64,000 nucleotides of DNA, from positions 1,078,982-1,142,981 of the forward strand of contig NZ_JH636049.1 of assembly GCF_000258175.1 (NCBI RefSeq), written 5' to 3'. A program made the translations under genes and the position numbers. Under the pieces are notes generated by a model that saw only the letters and a list, made by a program, of their open reading frames with translations, ran no database searches and had not been told where the DNA came from. This document shows positions 19,443 to 28,902 of the stretch, in pieces (the stretch's first letter is position 1; each line of letters begins with the position of its first letter). This stretch comes from Saccharomonospora xinjiangensis XJ-54 (GTDB lineage: Bacteria; Actinomycetota; Actinomycetes; Mycobacteriales; Pseudonocardiaceae).

Positions 19443-20318
19443 TCACTCCGCGCGGCGCGCGACGAGCCGCCGCATCACGTCGGCGAGCGAGGCGAGCGCC
19501 GCGAGATACGTGGCGGCCACCGGGCCGAGCAACGCCGCCGCGACGCAGGCCGCGACGACCGCAGCCACGGCGGGTCGGCTCCATCCGGCCGTGCCCGCGA
19601 TCCGCTCGCCCGCCTCCCTGAGACGCCCTGTGCAGCGCACGGCTCCGACGAGCCCGGCCAGAACGGCGACGGCCACGAGCAGCGAGGTGAGCGCAGAGGC
19701 GTCGGCGGCGGCCAGCACGTCCCGCAACGAGGTCGGCGACAGGCCAAGGCGAACCGGGCCCAGTTGGTACAGCGCCCCGGCTGCCACGGCCAGCGAGATC
19801 ACCACCGCTGCCACGAGTCGATTCCCGCGCAACCCCGCGAACAGCGGCAGCGCCACCACGACGGCCACGAGCAGACCGGCTGTCGGCGGCCGTGCCTCGG
19901 CCAACGTCGGAGTGGCCGGTGTGATCGCCACGCACACGGCCACGAACGCGGCGGCGAGAGCGAGTCCAGCCGCGGCCGCCCACCGGGGTGTCCGGCCGGG
20001 TAGCCGGGCGCCGAGCGCGTCGGCGGCCGAGGCCACGAGCAGCACAGCCACCGCCACGGCCGGGTAGCCGACCGCGAGGTCGGCGACCGGGGTCGCGGAC
20101 CGCGCGAGGTAGGCGGCCGGAACGGTGGCGCACAGCACGAGCAGACACCAGTCCCTCACCGTGGTCGTGGCGAGAGCGGCCCTGCTTCCCGTCCCGTTCC
20201 CCGTCCTTCCCGCCGCCGAGGTGAGGACACCGGCGAGCGGCAGCGCGACGAGTGCCCACCACCCTGCCGAGGACACGGCCACGGCGAGCACGACGAACAG
20301 TCCAGCGGCCAATGCCAT
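19443..20318 (-). CDS. multi-spanning membrane protein, unknown
   Basis: 291 residues, very Ala/Val/Leu-rich, with about eight predicted helices separated by short Arg-containing loops. No recognisable transporter or enzyme motif; it lacks the Asp-rich motifs of CobS, which one might expect near cobT. Regularity of the helices suggests a permease-like protein. ATG 20318 has TAGGTC six bases upstream, an imperfect match to the leaderless -10 seen elsewhere. Divergent from leucyl aminopeptidase. Confidence 0.6.
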   Translation of the reverse strand: MALAAGLFVVLAVAVSSAGWWALVALPLAGVLTSAAGRTGNGTGSRAALATTTVRDWCLLVLCATVPAAYLARSATPVADLAVGYPAVAVAVLLVASAADALGARLPGRTPRWAAAAGLALAAAFVAVCVAITPATPTLAEARPPTAGLLVAVVVALPLFAGLRGNRLVAAVVISLAVAAGALYQLGPVRLGLSPTSLRDVLAAADASALTSLLVAVAVLAGLVGAVRCTGRLREAGERIAGTAGWSRPAVAAVVAACVAAALLGPVAATYLAALASLADVMRRLVARRAE

Positions 20319-20443
20319 CGAGCCGACCTACCTCCACGTGCGGGACGGTGCCGCCAATAGCATGGCGGGTGAGATCGGCGGACCGGCACGTCGCCCCGAC
20401 CGGGACGTGCCGGTTCGCACATGCCGACACAGAGGAGCATGAC

Positions 20444-21940
20444 GTGAGCGTGCCGAAGCTGTCCCTGTCCGAAAACTCCGAGGATGCGTTGGCCAAGACC
20501 CGCGCGGAGGTCGTCGTGGTGGGCACCGTGGAGGGTGCCGACGGGGTGGAGCTTGCCGCCGGCGCCGAGGCCGTTGACGCCGCGTTCGACGGCACGCTGA
20601 CGGACGTGCTCGCCACGCTCGGCGCGACGGGCAAGGCCGAGGAGGTCGTGAAGGTTCCCGCCCTCGGCCGGATTCCGGCGGGCATCGTGCTGGCGGTGGG
20701 ACTCGGCAAGGCCGACGACATCACACCCGAGCGCGTCAGGAGGGCGGCAGGTGTCTCGGGCCGCCAGCTCGCCGGGCGCAAGCGGGCGCTGACCACCCTG
20801 TCCGAACTGGACCTCCAGGCGGCTGTGGAAGGCACCGTCCTCGGGTCGTACTCGTTCACGACGTACAAGTCGGAGCCTGGTGACGCCCCTGTCGCCGCTG
20901 TCGAGGTCGCCGCGCCGTCCGAGGGCACCACGCGCGCGCACAAGGCGACGGTGAAGGCGGCCATGGCCATCGCCGAGGCGGTCATCGTGGCTCGCGACTT
21001 GGTCAACACGCCGCCGAACGACCTGTTCCCCGCGTCCTTCGCCGACCGTGCCAAGGAACTCGCAGGCGCGGGCGGGCTCGAGTTCGAGGTCCTCGACGAG
21101 AAGGCGCTGAAGCGCAAGGGCTTCGGCGGCATCCTCGGCGTCGGCGGCGGCTCGTCGCGCCAGCCCCGGCTGCTGCGGGTGGCCTACCGGGGGTCGAAGG
21201 CGAAGAAGAAGGTCGCGCTCGTCGGCAAGGGCATCACCTTCGACACGGGTGGCATCTCGCTGAAGCCCGCCGCCGGAATGGACAGCATGACCTCCGACAT
21301 GGCCGGTGCCGCCGCCGTGCTCGCGTCGGTGGTGCTCGCGGCGAAGCTCAAGTACCCGCTGGAGGTCGTCGCGCACATTCCGCTGGCGGAGAACATGCCG
21401 TCGGGCACCGCGTACCGCCCCGGCGACGTGCTCACCATGTACGGCGGCAAGACGGTGGAGGTGCTGAACACCGACGCCGAGGGCCGCCTGATCCTGGCAG
21501 ACGCCATCACCAGGGCATGCGAGGAGGCACCCGACTACCTCATCGAGACTTCCACGCTGACGGGTGCGCAGGTCGTGGCGCTCGGCGAGCGCACTGCCGG
21601 GGTCATGGGTTCGGACGATTTCCGCGACCGCGTCGCCGAGATCGCGCAGGCCACCGGCGAGAACGGCTGGCCGATGCCGCTGCCGGAGGAGCTGCGTTCC
21701 GGTCTCGACTCCAAGCTCGCGGACATCGCCAACGTGAGCGGCCAGCGGTGGGGCGGCATGCTCGTCGCTGGCATCTTCCTGCGGGAGTTCGTGGCGGACG
21801 GCCTGCCGTGGGCGCACATCGACATCGCGGGCCCTTCGTACAACAGCGGCGCGCCGTGGGGTTACACGGCGAAGGGCGGCAGCGGCGTTCCGGTGCGCAC
21901 CATCGCCGCGGTGCTGGCCGACATCGCCGACAACGGCTGA
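20444..21940 (+). CDS. pepA: leucyl aminopeptidase (M17 family)
   Basis: 498-residue di-zinc aminopeptidase, cytosolic and hexameric in the family. Metal and catalytic residues sit in [16 protein letters not shown], in SDMAGAAAV and in [13 protein letters not shown], the M17 signature. The N-terminal 170 residues are the variable macrodomain-like part. GTG 20444 chosen because GAGGAG (20432-20437) lies 6 bases upstream. Orthologous position to Rv2213. Ends in a strong hairpin. Confidence 0.96.
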   Translation: MSVPKLSLSENSEDALAKTRAEVVVVGTVEGADGVELAAGAEAVDAAFDGTLTDVLATLGATGKAEEVVKVPALGRIPAGIVLAVGLGKADDITPERVRRAAGVSGRQLAGRKRALTTLSELDLQAAVEGTVLGSYSFTTYKSEPGDAPVAAVEVAAPSEGTTRAHKATVKAAMAIAEAVIVARDLVNTPPNDLFPASFADRAKELAGAGGLEFEVLDEKALKRKGFGGILGVGGGSSRQPRLLRVAYRGSKAKKKVALVGKGITFDTGGISLKPAAGMDSMTSDMAGAAAVLASVVLAAKLKYPLEVVAHIPLAENMPSGTAYRPGDVLTMYGGKTVEVLNTDAEGRLILADAITRACEEAPDYLIETSTLTGAQVVALGERTAGVMGSDDFRDRVAEIAQATGENGWPMPLPEELRSGLDSKLADIANVSGQRWGGMLVAGIFLREFVADGLPWAHIDIAGPSYNSGAPWGYTAKGGSGVPVRTIAAVLADIADNG

Positions 21941-21970
21941 TCGCCCCCGGATCGCCGTAGGACAGTCGTC

Positions 21971-22010
21971 GTCGAAGCCGCCGTGCGCACCCTGCCACGG
22001 CGGCTTCGAC
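21971..22010 (+). terminator. terminator of pepA
   Basis: GTCGAAGCCGCCGTG (21971-21985) pairs perfectly with CACGGCGGCTTCGAC (21996-22010) around a 10-base loop, 30 bases past the stop codon. Confidence 0.85.
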
Positions 22011-22141
22011 AACCGAGCCGGTGCTCACCTGACGACGTCGCCGGAGGTGGGGAGAGGTCGGTTTCCGCGTCCGTTGGCCCACCTGCCGTTTGCTTCTGAG
22101 GTGTCCGCATGATTTGACCCGCCTGACCAGAGGGGGCGTCA

Positions 22142-22441
22142 TTGGCTGGGGCACTGCGCAAGGCCGGACTGGTGATTCTCGGTGTGTTGCTGACCGCCGC
22201 GCTCGCGGCAGGTGGTGGGGCGGCCATCTGGTTTCCCATCGAGAGCATCGTCAACTTCGAACCACAGAACATCACGTCGGGCCATCCAGGCAATCCACGG
22301 ATTCCCGAGGACGATCAGTTCACCGACCTGTTGATCAGCTCACTCCTCATGATCACCATCGGCGTCGTCCTCGTAGGCTGCGCGATCGCCATCGTCGTCG
22401 CGTTGATCAGAGACCGCCTCAGGTCCGGTCGGCGCTATTAG
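22142..22441 (+). CDS. small membrane protein, unknown function
   Basis: 99 residues with a hydrophobic segment at 8-31, a short external loop of about 40 residues rich in Pro, Asn and Gly, and a second helix at 63-87 ending in a basic tail (RDRLRSGRRY), so N-in/C-in is likely. TTG 22142 chosen because AGAGGGGG lies about 6 bases upstream. Converges on the 125-residue hypothetical gene. An isolated GTGTCCGCA, the core of the 21-bp array unit, lies 33 bases before the start. Confidence 0.6.
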   Translation: MAGALRKAGLVILGVLLTAALAAGGGAAIWFPIESIVNFEPQNITSGHPGNPRIPEDDQFTDLLISSLLMITIGVVLVGCAIAIVVALIRDRLRSGRRY

Positions 22442-22480
22442 GGCCGGCACGGCTCGCCCGCGCGGCGACCGGGCCGGTCT

Positions 22481-22858
22481 TTAGTCGGCGTCGCTTTCGC
22501 GCTGCGCCTTCTTGCGCAGTATCCGCTGCCGTTCCGTGTACTCCCGCATGCGTTTCGGATATCCCGTCCTCGCGACCTCGTAGACCGGGATGGACCGCTT
22601 CCTGCCGAACCGCTGCGCGGCGTCGAGACTGCCGATGCGTCGCCGTGTCCACTCCCCGTCGTGCGCGACGAGCACGACGGTGGTCTCGGTGACGGTCGTT
22701 CGGGGCTCGACATACGCCTCGACGCCACGGTGAGTCGCAGCCCATCGGTCGAGGTGGTCGATGTCGGCCGAGCCCGCGCCGCGCACACCGCCCGCGCTGC
22801 TCTGTTTACCGCTTCCCCTGGCGCCCCTGCGGCGACGAAAAGCGTCGAACAGACCCAT
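22481..22858 (-). CDS. conserved hypothetical basic protein
   Basis: 125 residues, Arg-rich at both ends. The middle (TVTETTVVLVAHDGEWTRRR) is strand-like, followed by GRKRSIPVYEVARTGYPKRM. No signal peptide or membrane helix. I do not recognise a named family. ATG 22858 has AGGAG 10 bases upstream; an in-frame GTG at 22867 is too close to it. Divergent from lpd; its position suggests only a shared promoter region, not a role. Confidence 0.6.
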   Translation of the reverse strand: MGLFDAFRRRRGARGSGKQSSAGGVRGAGSADIDHLDRWAATHRGVEAYVEPRTTVTETTVVLVAHDGEWTRRRIGSLDAAQRFGRKRSIPVYEVARTGYPKRMREYTERQRILRKKAQRESDAD

Positions 22859-22976
22859 GACGACCACACTCCTTCCACCTCGCAGGATGCATTATCCCGA
22901 TCACGGAGAGCTGTCGAGCGTGTCACAGGCGCACTAGGTCGCACGCCGATCGGGCGAAGTGACAAGATGAGGTGTC

Positions 22977-23063
22977 ATGAGCGCCGACAGCGCCCGTGAT
23001 CACGGCCGACCCGACAGCCGTCTCGGCCTACGACGACGTACGACACTGCCTGCCGAGGAGTGA
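22977..23063 (+). CDS. possible 28-residue leader peptide coupled to lpd
   Basis: ATG 22977 opens a 28-codon ORF, Arg/Asp-rich, ending TGA at 23061. The lpd GTG follows after three bases. Its last two codons, GAG GAG, are also the ribosome-binding site of lpd, so a ribosome finishing this ORF sits on the lpd start. A weak -10 (CAAGAT, 22963-22968) lies 8 bases upstream of the ATG, suggesting a nearly leaderless mRNA. Translation is not proven by sequence alone. Confidence 0.4.
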   Translation: MSADSARDHGRPDSRLGLRRRTTLPAEE

Positions 23064-23066
23064 GAA

Positions 23067-24440
23067 GTGACCGACGCTGAAGCCGACCTGGTGATCCTTG
23101 GTGGCGGATCCGGTGGTTACGCCGCGGCGTTCCGCGCGGCCGAACTGGGACTTTCCGTCACGCTCATCGAGAAGGACAAGCTGGGCGGCACCTGCCTGCA
23201 TCGAGGCTGCATCCCGACGAAGGCCTTGCTGCACGCGGCCGAGGTCGCCGACTCGGCTCGCGACGGTGAGCAGTTCGGCGTAAAGACGGTGCTGGAGGGA
23301 ATCGACATCGCCGGAGTCCACAAGTACAAGGACTCCGTCGTCACGCGCCTGTACAAGGGGCTCCAGGGGCTCGCGAAGGTTCACAAGGTCAACCTCGTGC
23401 AGGGCACGGGCACGTTCGTCGGCGGCACCACCGTCGAGGTCGAGGGCACGCGCTACACGGGCAAGAACCTGGTCCTGGCCACGGGGTCCTACTCCAAGAC
23501 CCTGCCCGGCCTCGAACTGGGCGGGCGCATCATCACCAGCGACGACGCGCTGACGCTGGACTTCGTGCCGAAGAAGGCCGTCGTGCTCGGCGGTGGCGTG
23601 ATCGGCGTCGAGTTCGCCAGTGTGTGGGCCTCCTTCGGCACCGAGGTCACCATCGTGGAGGCACTGCCCCGGCTGGTGCCTGCCGAGGACGAGTTCGCGT
23701 CCAAGCAGCTGGAACGCGCCTTCCGCCGCCGCAAGATCACCTTCAAGACCGGCGTGAAGTTCACCGGCGCGAAGCAGGACGCGGGCGGTGTCACGGTGTC
23801 GCTGGAGTCCGGCGAGACGCTGGAGGCCGACGTGCTGCTCGTCGCGGTGGGCCGGGGACCCAACACCGCGGGCCACGGCTACGACGAGGCAGGCGTCCGG
23901 ATGGAGCGGGGCTTCGTGCTCACCGACGAGAGGCTGCGCACGAACCTGCCCGGCGTCTACGCCGTCGGCGACATCGTTCCCGGCCTTCAGCTCGCCCACC
24001 GCGGCTTCCAGCAGGGCATCTTCGTCGCGGAGGACATCGCGGGGCTCGACCCGAAGCCGATCGACGAGTCCGGCATCCCCAGGGTCACGTACTCGCACCC
24101 CGAGGTGGCGTCCGTCGGCCTTACCGAGGCGCAGGCCAAGGAGAAATACGGCCCGGACATCACCACGTTCACCTACGATCTGGCGGGCAACGGCAAGAGC
24201 CAGATCCTGAAGACCTCCGGTGCGGTGAAGCTCATCAAGGCCCCCGACGGCCCGGTCGTCGGTCTGCACTTGGTCGGAGACCGCGTCGGCGAGCTGATCG
24301 GCGAGGCTCAGCTCATCTACAACTGGGAGGCGTTCCCCGAGGACGTGGCCCCGCTGATCCACGCCCACCCCACCCAGACCGAAGCTCTCGGCGAAGCGCA
24401 CCTCGCGCTGGCGGGCAAGCCGCTGCACGTGCACGGCTGA
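23067..24440 (+). CDS. lpd: dihydrolipoyl dehydrogenase (E3)
   Basis: FAD flavoenzyme re-oxidising dihydrolipoamide of 2-oxoacid dehydrogenase complexes. 457 residues: N-terminal FAD loop [10 protein letters not shown], redox disulfide C43-x4-C48 ([11 protein letters not shown]), NAD loop [14 protein letters not shown], second FAD motif VYAVGDI, and C-terminal catalytic dyad in [15 protein letters not shown] 23067 has GAGGAG 6 bases upstream. Directly upstream of the E2 gene, so E3-E2 form an operon with a small hairpin between them. Confidence 0.97.
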   Translation: MTDAEADLVILGGGSGGYAAAFRAAELGLSVTLIEKDKLGGTCLHRGCIPTKALLHAAEVADSARDGEQFGVKTVLEGIDIAGVHKYKDSVVTRLYKGLQGLAKVHKVNLVQGTGTFVGGTTVEVEGTRYTGKNLVLATGSYSKTLPGLELGGRIITSDDALTLDFVPKKAVVLGGGVIGVEFASVWASFGTEVTIVEALPRLVPAEDEFASKQLERAFRRRKITFKTGVKFTGAKQDAGGVTVSLESGETLEADVLLVAVGRGPNTAGHGYDEAGVRMERGFVLTDERLRTNLPGVYAVGDIVPGLQLAHRGFQQGIFVAEDIAGLDPKPIDESGIPRVTYSHPEVASVGLTEAQAKEKYGPDITTFTYDLAGNGKSQILKTSGAVKLIKAPDGPVVGLHLVGDRVGELIGEAQLIYNWEAFPEDVAPLIHAHPTQTEALGEAHLALAGKPLHVHG

Positions 24441-24441
24441 C

Positions 24442-24462
24442 CTGCTGTCCGACCGACAGCAG
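24442..24462 (+). other. small intercistronic hairpin between lpd and the E2 gene
   Basis: CTGCTGTC (24442-24449) pairs with GACAGCAG (24455-24462) around a 5-base loop, just past the lpd stop. It may tune relative E3/E2 expression or protect mRNA ends. Confidence 0.4.
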
Positions 24463-24532
24463 CAGCAGCGGCGGGCACAGCCGACGCAGCAACTCGGACC
24501 ACACCCAGCACATACAAGGGAGTCAGCAAACG

Positions 24533-26305
24533 ATGGCGTACTCCGTCACACTGCCGGAGCTCGGTGAGAGCGTCACGGAGGGCACCGTCACCCGGTGGCT
24601 GAAGCAGGAGGGTGACAGGGTCGAGGTCGATGAGCCGTTGCTCGAGATCTCCACCGACAAGGTCGATACCGAGGTGCCCTCGCCCGTCGCGGGCACGGTG
24701 CGCAAGATCGTGGCACGCGAGGACGAGACCGTCGAGGTCGGCGGCGAGCTCGCCGTGATCGACGACGGCACCGGTGGCGGCGCCGACGACAGCGCCGAAA
24801 GCACCGGAGCCACGGCAGCCGCCGAGCCTCAGCAGCCAGCGCAACCAGCGCAGCAGGCGCAGCCCGAGGCTCAGGCGGCCCCCGAGCAGCAGGCACCGGC
24901 TCCGTCTGCGCCGTCGAAGGCGGCGTCCGGCACCCCGGTGACGCTGCCGGAGCTCGGTGAGAGCGTCACCGAGGGCACCGTCACCCGGTGGCTGAAGCAG
25001 GTCGGTGACACGGTGGAGGTCGATGAGCCGCTGCTCGAGATCTCCACGGACAAGGTGGACACCGAGGTACCCTCGCCCGTCGCCGGCACCGTCCTGGAGA
25101 TCAACGTCGGCGAGGACGAGACCGTCGAGGTCGGTGCGCAGCTGGCGCTCGTCGGGTCCGCCGAAGCTGCCGGAGCTGCCGAGGCGCAGCAGGCTCCCGC
25201 CACACCGGAGCCCGAGCCCCAGGCGCAACCCGAGCCCGCTCCGCAGGAGCCCAGCGCTCCCGCACCGCAGGCCAAGCAGCCGCAGGCCCCCGCGCCGGCC
25301 CCGCAGCAGGCCAAGCAGACCGCTCCGGCCGAACGTGACGGCGCCGGTACGCCGTACGTCACCCCGCTGGTGCGCAAGCTCGCCGCCGAGCACGACATCG
25401 ACCTGAGCACGCTCAAGGGCAGCGGTGTCGGCGGCCGCATCCGCAAGCAGGACGTGCTCGCCGCGGCCGAGGCCAAGCAGAAGCAGGCGGAGGCTCCCGC
25501 GCCGCAGGCCGCGCAGGCTCCCGCAGCACAGGCGGCAAGGCCCGCCGCGCCTGCCCCTGTCTCGGAGGCAGAGAAGGCCGCGCTGCGCGGCACGGTGCAG
25601 AAGGCCAACCGCATCCGCCAGATCACGGCGGTCAAGACGCGGGAGTCGCTCCAGGTCTCGGCCCAGCTCACGCAGGTGCACGAGGTGGACGTCACCAAGG
25701 TCGCGCAGCTGCGGCAGCGCGCGAAGGCGGCGTTCCGTGAGCGCGAGGGCGTGAACCTGACGTTCCTGCCGTTCTTCGCCAAGGCCACGGTCGAGGCGCT
25801 GAAGCAGCACCCGAACGTCAACGCCTCCTACAACGAGGAGACGAAGGAGATCACCTACCACGGCGCCGTGCACCTCGGTCTCGCCGTGGACACCGAGCGT
25901 GGTCTGCTGTCGGTCGTGATCCACGACGCGGGTGAGCTGAGCCTCGCGGGGCTGGCCCACCGGATCGCCGACCTCGCGGCACGAGCCAGGAGCAACAAGG
26001 TGACTCCGGACGAGCTGACCGGCGGCACGTTCACGATCACCAACCTCGGCAGCAACGGCGCGCTGTTCGACACGCCGATCATCGTGCAGCCGCAGTCCGG
26101 CATCCTCGGTGTCGGCGCTGTCGTCCGGCGCCCGATGGTGGCCTCGGACGCCGACGGCAACGACACCATCGCGATCCGCTCGATGGCCTACCTCCCGCTG
26201 ACCTATGACCACCGTCTCATCGACGGTGCCGACGCGGGCCGGTTCCTCACGACGATCAAGCAGCGTCTCGAGGAGGGCAACTTCGAGGACGAGCTGGGCC
26301 TCTGA
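24533..26305 (+). CDS. sucB: dihydrolipoamide acyltransferase (E2), two lipoyl domains
   Basis: 590 residues. Two near-identical lipoyl domains with lipoylated Lys43 and Lys174 ([10 protein letters not shown] both times), each followed by an Ala/Pro/Gln linker. A peripheral subunit-binding domain is at about 273-308 ([15 protein letters not shown]), and the C-terminal acyltransferase domain ends with the catalytic DHRLIDGAD. Actinobacterial orthologues (sucB/DlaT, Rv2215) serve pyruvate dehydrogenase; aceE, lipA and lipB nearby support that. ATG 24533 has AAGGGAG upstream. Annotated sucB by tradition; dlaT describes the likely role. Confidence 0.95.
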   Translation: MAYSVTLPELGESVTEGTVTRWLKQEGDRVEVDEPLLEISTDKVDTEVPSPVAGTVRKIVAREDETVEVGGELAVIDDGTGGGADDSAESTGATAAAEPQQPAQPAQQAQPEAQAAPEQQAPAPSAPSKAASGTPVTLPELGESVTEGTVTRWLKQVGDTVEVDEPLLEISTDKVDTEVPSPVAGTVLEINVGEDETVEVGAQLALVGSAEAAGAAEAQQAPATPEPEPQAQPEPAPQEPSAPAPQAKQPQAPAPAPQQAKQTAPAERDGAGTPYVTPLVRKLAAEHDIDLSTLKGSGVGGRIRKQDVLAAAEAKQKQAEAPAPQAAQAPAAQAARPAAPAPVSEAEKAALRGTVQKANRIRQITAVKTRESLQVSAQLTQVHEVDVTKVAQLRQRAKAAFREREGVNLTFLPFFAKATVEALKQHPNVNASYNEETKEITYHGAVHLGLAVDTERGLLSVVIHDAGELSLAGLAHRIADLAARARSNKVTPDELTGGTFTITNLGSNGALFDTPIIVQPQSGILGVGAVVRRPMVASDADGNDTIAIRSMAYLPLTYDHRLIDGADAGRFLTTIKQRLEEGNFEDELGL

Positions 26306-26322
26306 CTCTCGAAGGTCACGCA

Positions 26323-26359
26323 CACGGGGGTGTTCACCGGCTCGGTGGGCACCCCCGTG
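26323..26359 (+). terminator. terminator of the lpd-E2 operon
   Basis: CACGGGGGTG (26323-26332) pairs with CACCCCCGTG (26350-26359). The loop holds an inner CACCG/CGGTG stem. 17 bases past the stop. Confidence 0.75.
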
Positions 26360-26431
26360 GTGTCGAAAGCCCTGGGAATCCTGACCCAAGTGGACTGTCC
26401 GGCTCATCGAACGCCGGCGGGTCAGGCGCTC

Positions 26432-26437
26432 TAAGGT
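26432..26437 (+). promoter_or_regulatory. -10 element of a leaderless epimerase gene
   Basis: TAAGGT ends 7 bases before ATG 26445. Confidence 0.65.
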
Positions 26438-26444
26438 GTTGTCC

Positions 26445-27329
26445 ATGCGGGTTCTCGTGGCCGGTTCCAGCGGGCTGATCGGTTCCGCCCTTCGTTCCCG
26501 GCTGCGGGAACTGGGGCACGACGTCGTGCGGTTGGTGCGGCGAACCCCTGCGGCCGGGGACGAGCGTGGCTGGGACCCGCCGTCCGGCCGGATCGACGAG
26601 GGCACGTTCGACGGTGTCGATGCCGTGGTGAACCTGTGTGGTGCCCCGCTGGCGTCGGGACGGTGGAGTGCCGCGCGCAAGCAGGTGCTGCGTGACTCGC
26701 GGATCGAACCCACCGAGGTCCTTGCCGAGGCTGTCGCCGAACACGGCATCCCGGTGCTGGTCAACTCCTCGGGCATCAGCTACTACGGCGACACGGGCTC
26801 GCGGGAGGTCGATGAGTCCGCGCCTGCCGGTGAGGGGTTTCTTCCTCGGCTGTGTGTCGAATGGGAGGCCGCCTGCGCTCCCGCCGTGGACGCGGGCAGC
26901 CGGGTGATCCTGTTGCGTACCGCTCCGGTACTCACCTGGCGGGGCGGCATGTTGAAGCTCGTGCGCCCGGTCTTCCGCTTCGGGCTCGGCGCCGTGCTCG
27001 GTGACGGGCGGCAGTACACGCCGTGGATCAGCCTTTCCGACATGGTCGAGGTCATCGTGTTCTGTCTCGACCACGACGACGTGTCCGGTCCGGTGAACGT
27101 GACAGCACCTCGCCCTGTCACCAACGCCGAGTTCACCAGAGCCGTCGGCAGGGCGCTGCACCGGCCGACCCCGTTGCGGATGCCCGGGCTCCCGTTGCGG
27201 GTGCTGCTGGGCGAGGCCGCCGACGAGATCCTGCTGAGGGGCCCGCGCGCCGTGCCCGGTGTGCTCACGCGCACCGGCTTCCCCTACGCCTTCCCCGAGC
27301 TCGACCGCGCGCTGTCCTCGGCGCGGTGA
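26445..27329 (+). CDS. TIGR01777-family NAD-dependent epimerase/dehydratase
   Basis: 294-residue extended SDR protein: N-terminal Rossmann loop AGSSGLIGSALRSRL, then DAVVNLCGAPLASGRWS, SSGISYYGDTG (catalytic YYG type) and the C-terminal domain of this family (PLRVLLGEAADEILLRGPRAVPG). Orthologous to Rv2216 between E2 and lipB. The E. coli homologue (YfcH) has no settled substrate. Two in-frame earlier starts (26436 and 26439) overlap the promoter hexamer and are rejected. Confidence 0.9.
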   Translation: MRVLVAGSSGLIGSALRSRLRELGHDVVRLVRRTPAAGDERGWDPPSGRIDEGTFDGVDAVVNLCGAPLASGRWSAARKQVLRDSRIEPTEVLAEAVAEHGIPVLVNSSGISYYGDTGSREVDESAPAGEGFLPRLCVEWEAACAPAVDAGSRVILLRTAPVLTWRGGMLKLVRPVFRFGLGAVLGDGRQYTPWISLSDMVEVIVFCLDHDDVSGPVNVTAPRPVTNAEFTRAVGRALHRPTPLRMPGLPLRVLLGEAADEILLRGPRAVPGVLTRTGFPYAFPELDRALSSAR

Positions 27330-27368
27330 CCTTCTCGCTGTCGGGTGGATGGTCGGCAGGGTAGCGGC

Positions 27369-28025
27369 GTGGCACGCGTGCACTACGTCGTCGGAGCGGT
27401 CCTCTTCGGGGCGTTCATCGCGCTCGGGATCGTGGTGCGTGAGGCTCCCGTGTCCCTCGATCGTCTGCTGCGCGACTCCGTCGGAACCCGCTGGCAGGGT
27501 GATCTCGGCACGGCCGCCGGTGTGGTCAGCGCCGTGCTCGGCCCGCCACTGCCGATCCTGCTGGGTGCGGGCCTGATCATCGCGACGCTCGTGTTGCGGC
27601 GGCGCGGCGACCCTCGGGCCTGGGTGACGCTGCGGGTGCTCGTCCTGCTCGGCGCCTGCCGCCTCACGAGTCTGCTGGGCAAACCCGTTTTCGCCCGCGA
27701 TCGTCCGAGGGACTACAGCGATTTCAGCTACCCGAGCGGGCACGTGGCCTCGGTCGCGAGTACCGGTTTCGCCGCGATGGTGCTGTGCCTGTGGCTCGCG
27801 CCGAAGGCGGTGTCGGCCGTCGGTACCGCAGCCGTGGTGGCGACACTGCTGGCCTGCTCGGCGCGGGTGGCGCTGGGCGTGCACTGGATCACCGACACCG
27901 CGGGCTCGATCCTCGCCGTGACCGGAGTGGGGCTGCTCGTCGCCCCTGCACTGCGCCTGCTGCCCGGCCCCGGACCGGGTGGACCTCGGGCCGGCCGTGA
28001 AAACGATCGCGGCCGGCCCGGCTGA
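27369..28025 (+). CDS. PAP2-superfamily membrane phosphatase
   Basis: 218 residues with five or six helices. The three phosphatase motifs are complete: [15 protein letters not shown], and [12 protein letters not shown] with its catalytic His. Family members dephosphorylate undecaprenyl pyrophosphate or lipid phosphates on the outer membrane face. GTG 27369 is the favoured start; an earlier in-frame start at 27345 is possible. 39 bases after the epimerase stop. The last codons contain a strong hairpin. Confidence 0.85.
   Translation: MARVHYVVGAVLFGAFIALGIVVREAPVSLDRLLRDSVGTRWQGDLGTAAGVVSAVLGPPLPILLGAGLIIATLVLRRRGDPRAWVTLRVLVLLGACRLTSLLGKPVFARDRPRDYSDFSYPSGHVASVASTGFAAMVLCLWLAPKAVSAVGTAAVVATLLACSARVALGVHWITDTAGSILAVTGVGLLVAPALRLLPGPGPGGPRAGRENDRGRPG
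27987..28020 (+). terminator. hairpin inside the 3' end of the PAP2 gene
   Basis: CGGGCCGGCCG (27987-27997) pairs perfectly with CGGCCGGCCCG (28010-28020) around a 12-base loop, ending two bases before the stop codon. Confidence 0.55.
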
Positions 28026-28071
28026 CGATTACGCGGACCGGGACGGGAGCGGGAAACAGTGCGGGCAGGGG

Positions 28072-28077
28072 TAGCCT
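28072..28077 (+). promoter_or_regulatory. -10 element of leaderless lipB
   Basis: TAGCCT ends 7 bases before GTG 28085; no ribosome-binding site is present. Confidence 0.7.
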
Positions 28078-28084
28078 CGACGCC

Positions 28085-28834
28085 GTGAGCCAGAATGCGC
28101 CCCGTTCCTGCCGCGAGTCCCGCGACCCCGTGGACGTCCGCGACATCGGCACCATCGACTACCTCGAAGCCTGGGATCTTCAGCGCGACCTCGCCACCGC
28201 CCGTGCGGACGGCGAGAGCCCGGACACGCTGCTGTTGCTCCAGCACCCCTCGGTCTACACGGCTGGCAAGCGCACGCAGCCGGAGGACCGGCCCACCGAC
28301 GGGACCCCGGTGATCGACGTGGACCGAGGTGGCCGCATCACCTGGCACGGGCCCGGCCAGCTCGTCGGGTATCCGATCGTCAAGCTCTGCGATCCCATCG
28401 ACGTCGTCCACTACGTGCGGCGTATCGAGGAGGCGCTGATCTCGGTGTGCGACACGCTGGGCCTGCGCACCGGCAGGGTGGACGGGCGCAGCGGCGTCTG
28501 GGTGCCAGCCGACGAGACCCGTCCCGAACGCAAGATCGCCGCGATCGGCATCCGGGTGCAGCGGGGCGTGACGATGCACGGCTTCGAGCTGAACTGCGAT
28601 CCCGACCTCACGGCGTTCGACCGCATCGTGCCGTGCGGCATCCGCGACGCGGGGACCACGTCCCTCTCGGAGGAGCTGGGCCGCCGCGTGACCGTCGAGG
28701 AGGCGCTCCCCCTCGCACGCGACGCGGTTCTCGCCGCGCTGGACGGCGAACTCCCGGTGACCGACGACCGGTGGCTGCCTCGCCCGCAGCAGCCTGAGGC
28801 GGCGGGGGTCACCTTCGCCCTGCACCAGTCCTGA
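28085..28834 (+). CDS. lipB: octanoyl-[ACP]:protein N-octanoyltransferase
   Basis: 249 residues. Moves octanoate from acyl carrier protein to lipoyl domains, the first step of lipoate assembly. Signature [17 protein letters not shown], with catalytic Lys150 (ERKIAAIG) and Cys184 ([10 protein letters not shown]). The natural substrates are nearby: E2 lipoyl domains at 24.5 kb and AcpP at 52 kb. lipA follows 2.5 kb downstream. The stop codon is embedded in an 11-bp tandem repeat. Confidence 0.96.
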   Translation: MSQNAPRSCRESRDPVDVRDIGTIDYLEAWDLQRDLATARADGESPDTLLLLQHPSVYTAGKRTQPEDRPTDGTPVIDVDRGGRITWHGPGQLVGYPIVKLCDPIDVVHYVRRIEEALISVCDTLGLRTGRVDGRSGVWVPADETRPERKIAAIGIRVQRGVTMHGFELNCDPDLTAFDRIVPCGIRDAGTTSLSEELGRRVTVEEALPLARDAVLAALDGELPVTDDRWLPRPQQPEAAGVTFALHQS

Positions 28835-28880
28835 GCGAGTTCTGAGCGAGTTCTGAGCGAGTTCTGAGCGAGTTCTGAGC
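28832..28880 (+). repeat. 11-bp tandem repeat starting at the lipB stop codon
   Basis: TGAGCGAGTTC is repeated four times (28832, 28843, 28854, 28865) plus a partial TGAGC at 28876. The first TGA is the lipB stop. Because 11 is not a multiple of 3, the copies place TGA in all three frames. Confidence 0.9.
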
Positions 28881-28902
28881 CGGTCCCCCACCGTGCTCCG
28901 CG

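Noticed and set aside
19443..20318. CobS (cobalamin synthase) near cobT
   Set aside because: Similar size and hydrophobicity, but the Asp-containing CobS motifs are absent.
24317..26776. 819-codon minus-strand frame opposite the E2 gene
   Set aside because: Low-complexity Leu/Arg/Gly antisense of the Ala/Pro/Gln-rich linkers.
26334..27884. 516-codon minus-strand frame opposite the epimerase and PAP2 genes
   Set aside because: Spans two convincing plus-strand genes and has His/Arg/Gln-rich shadow composition.
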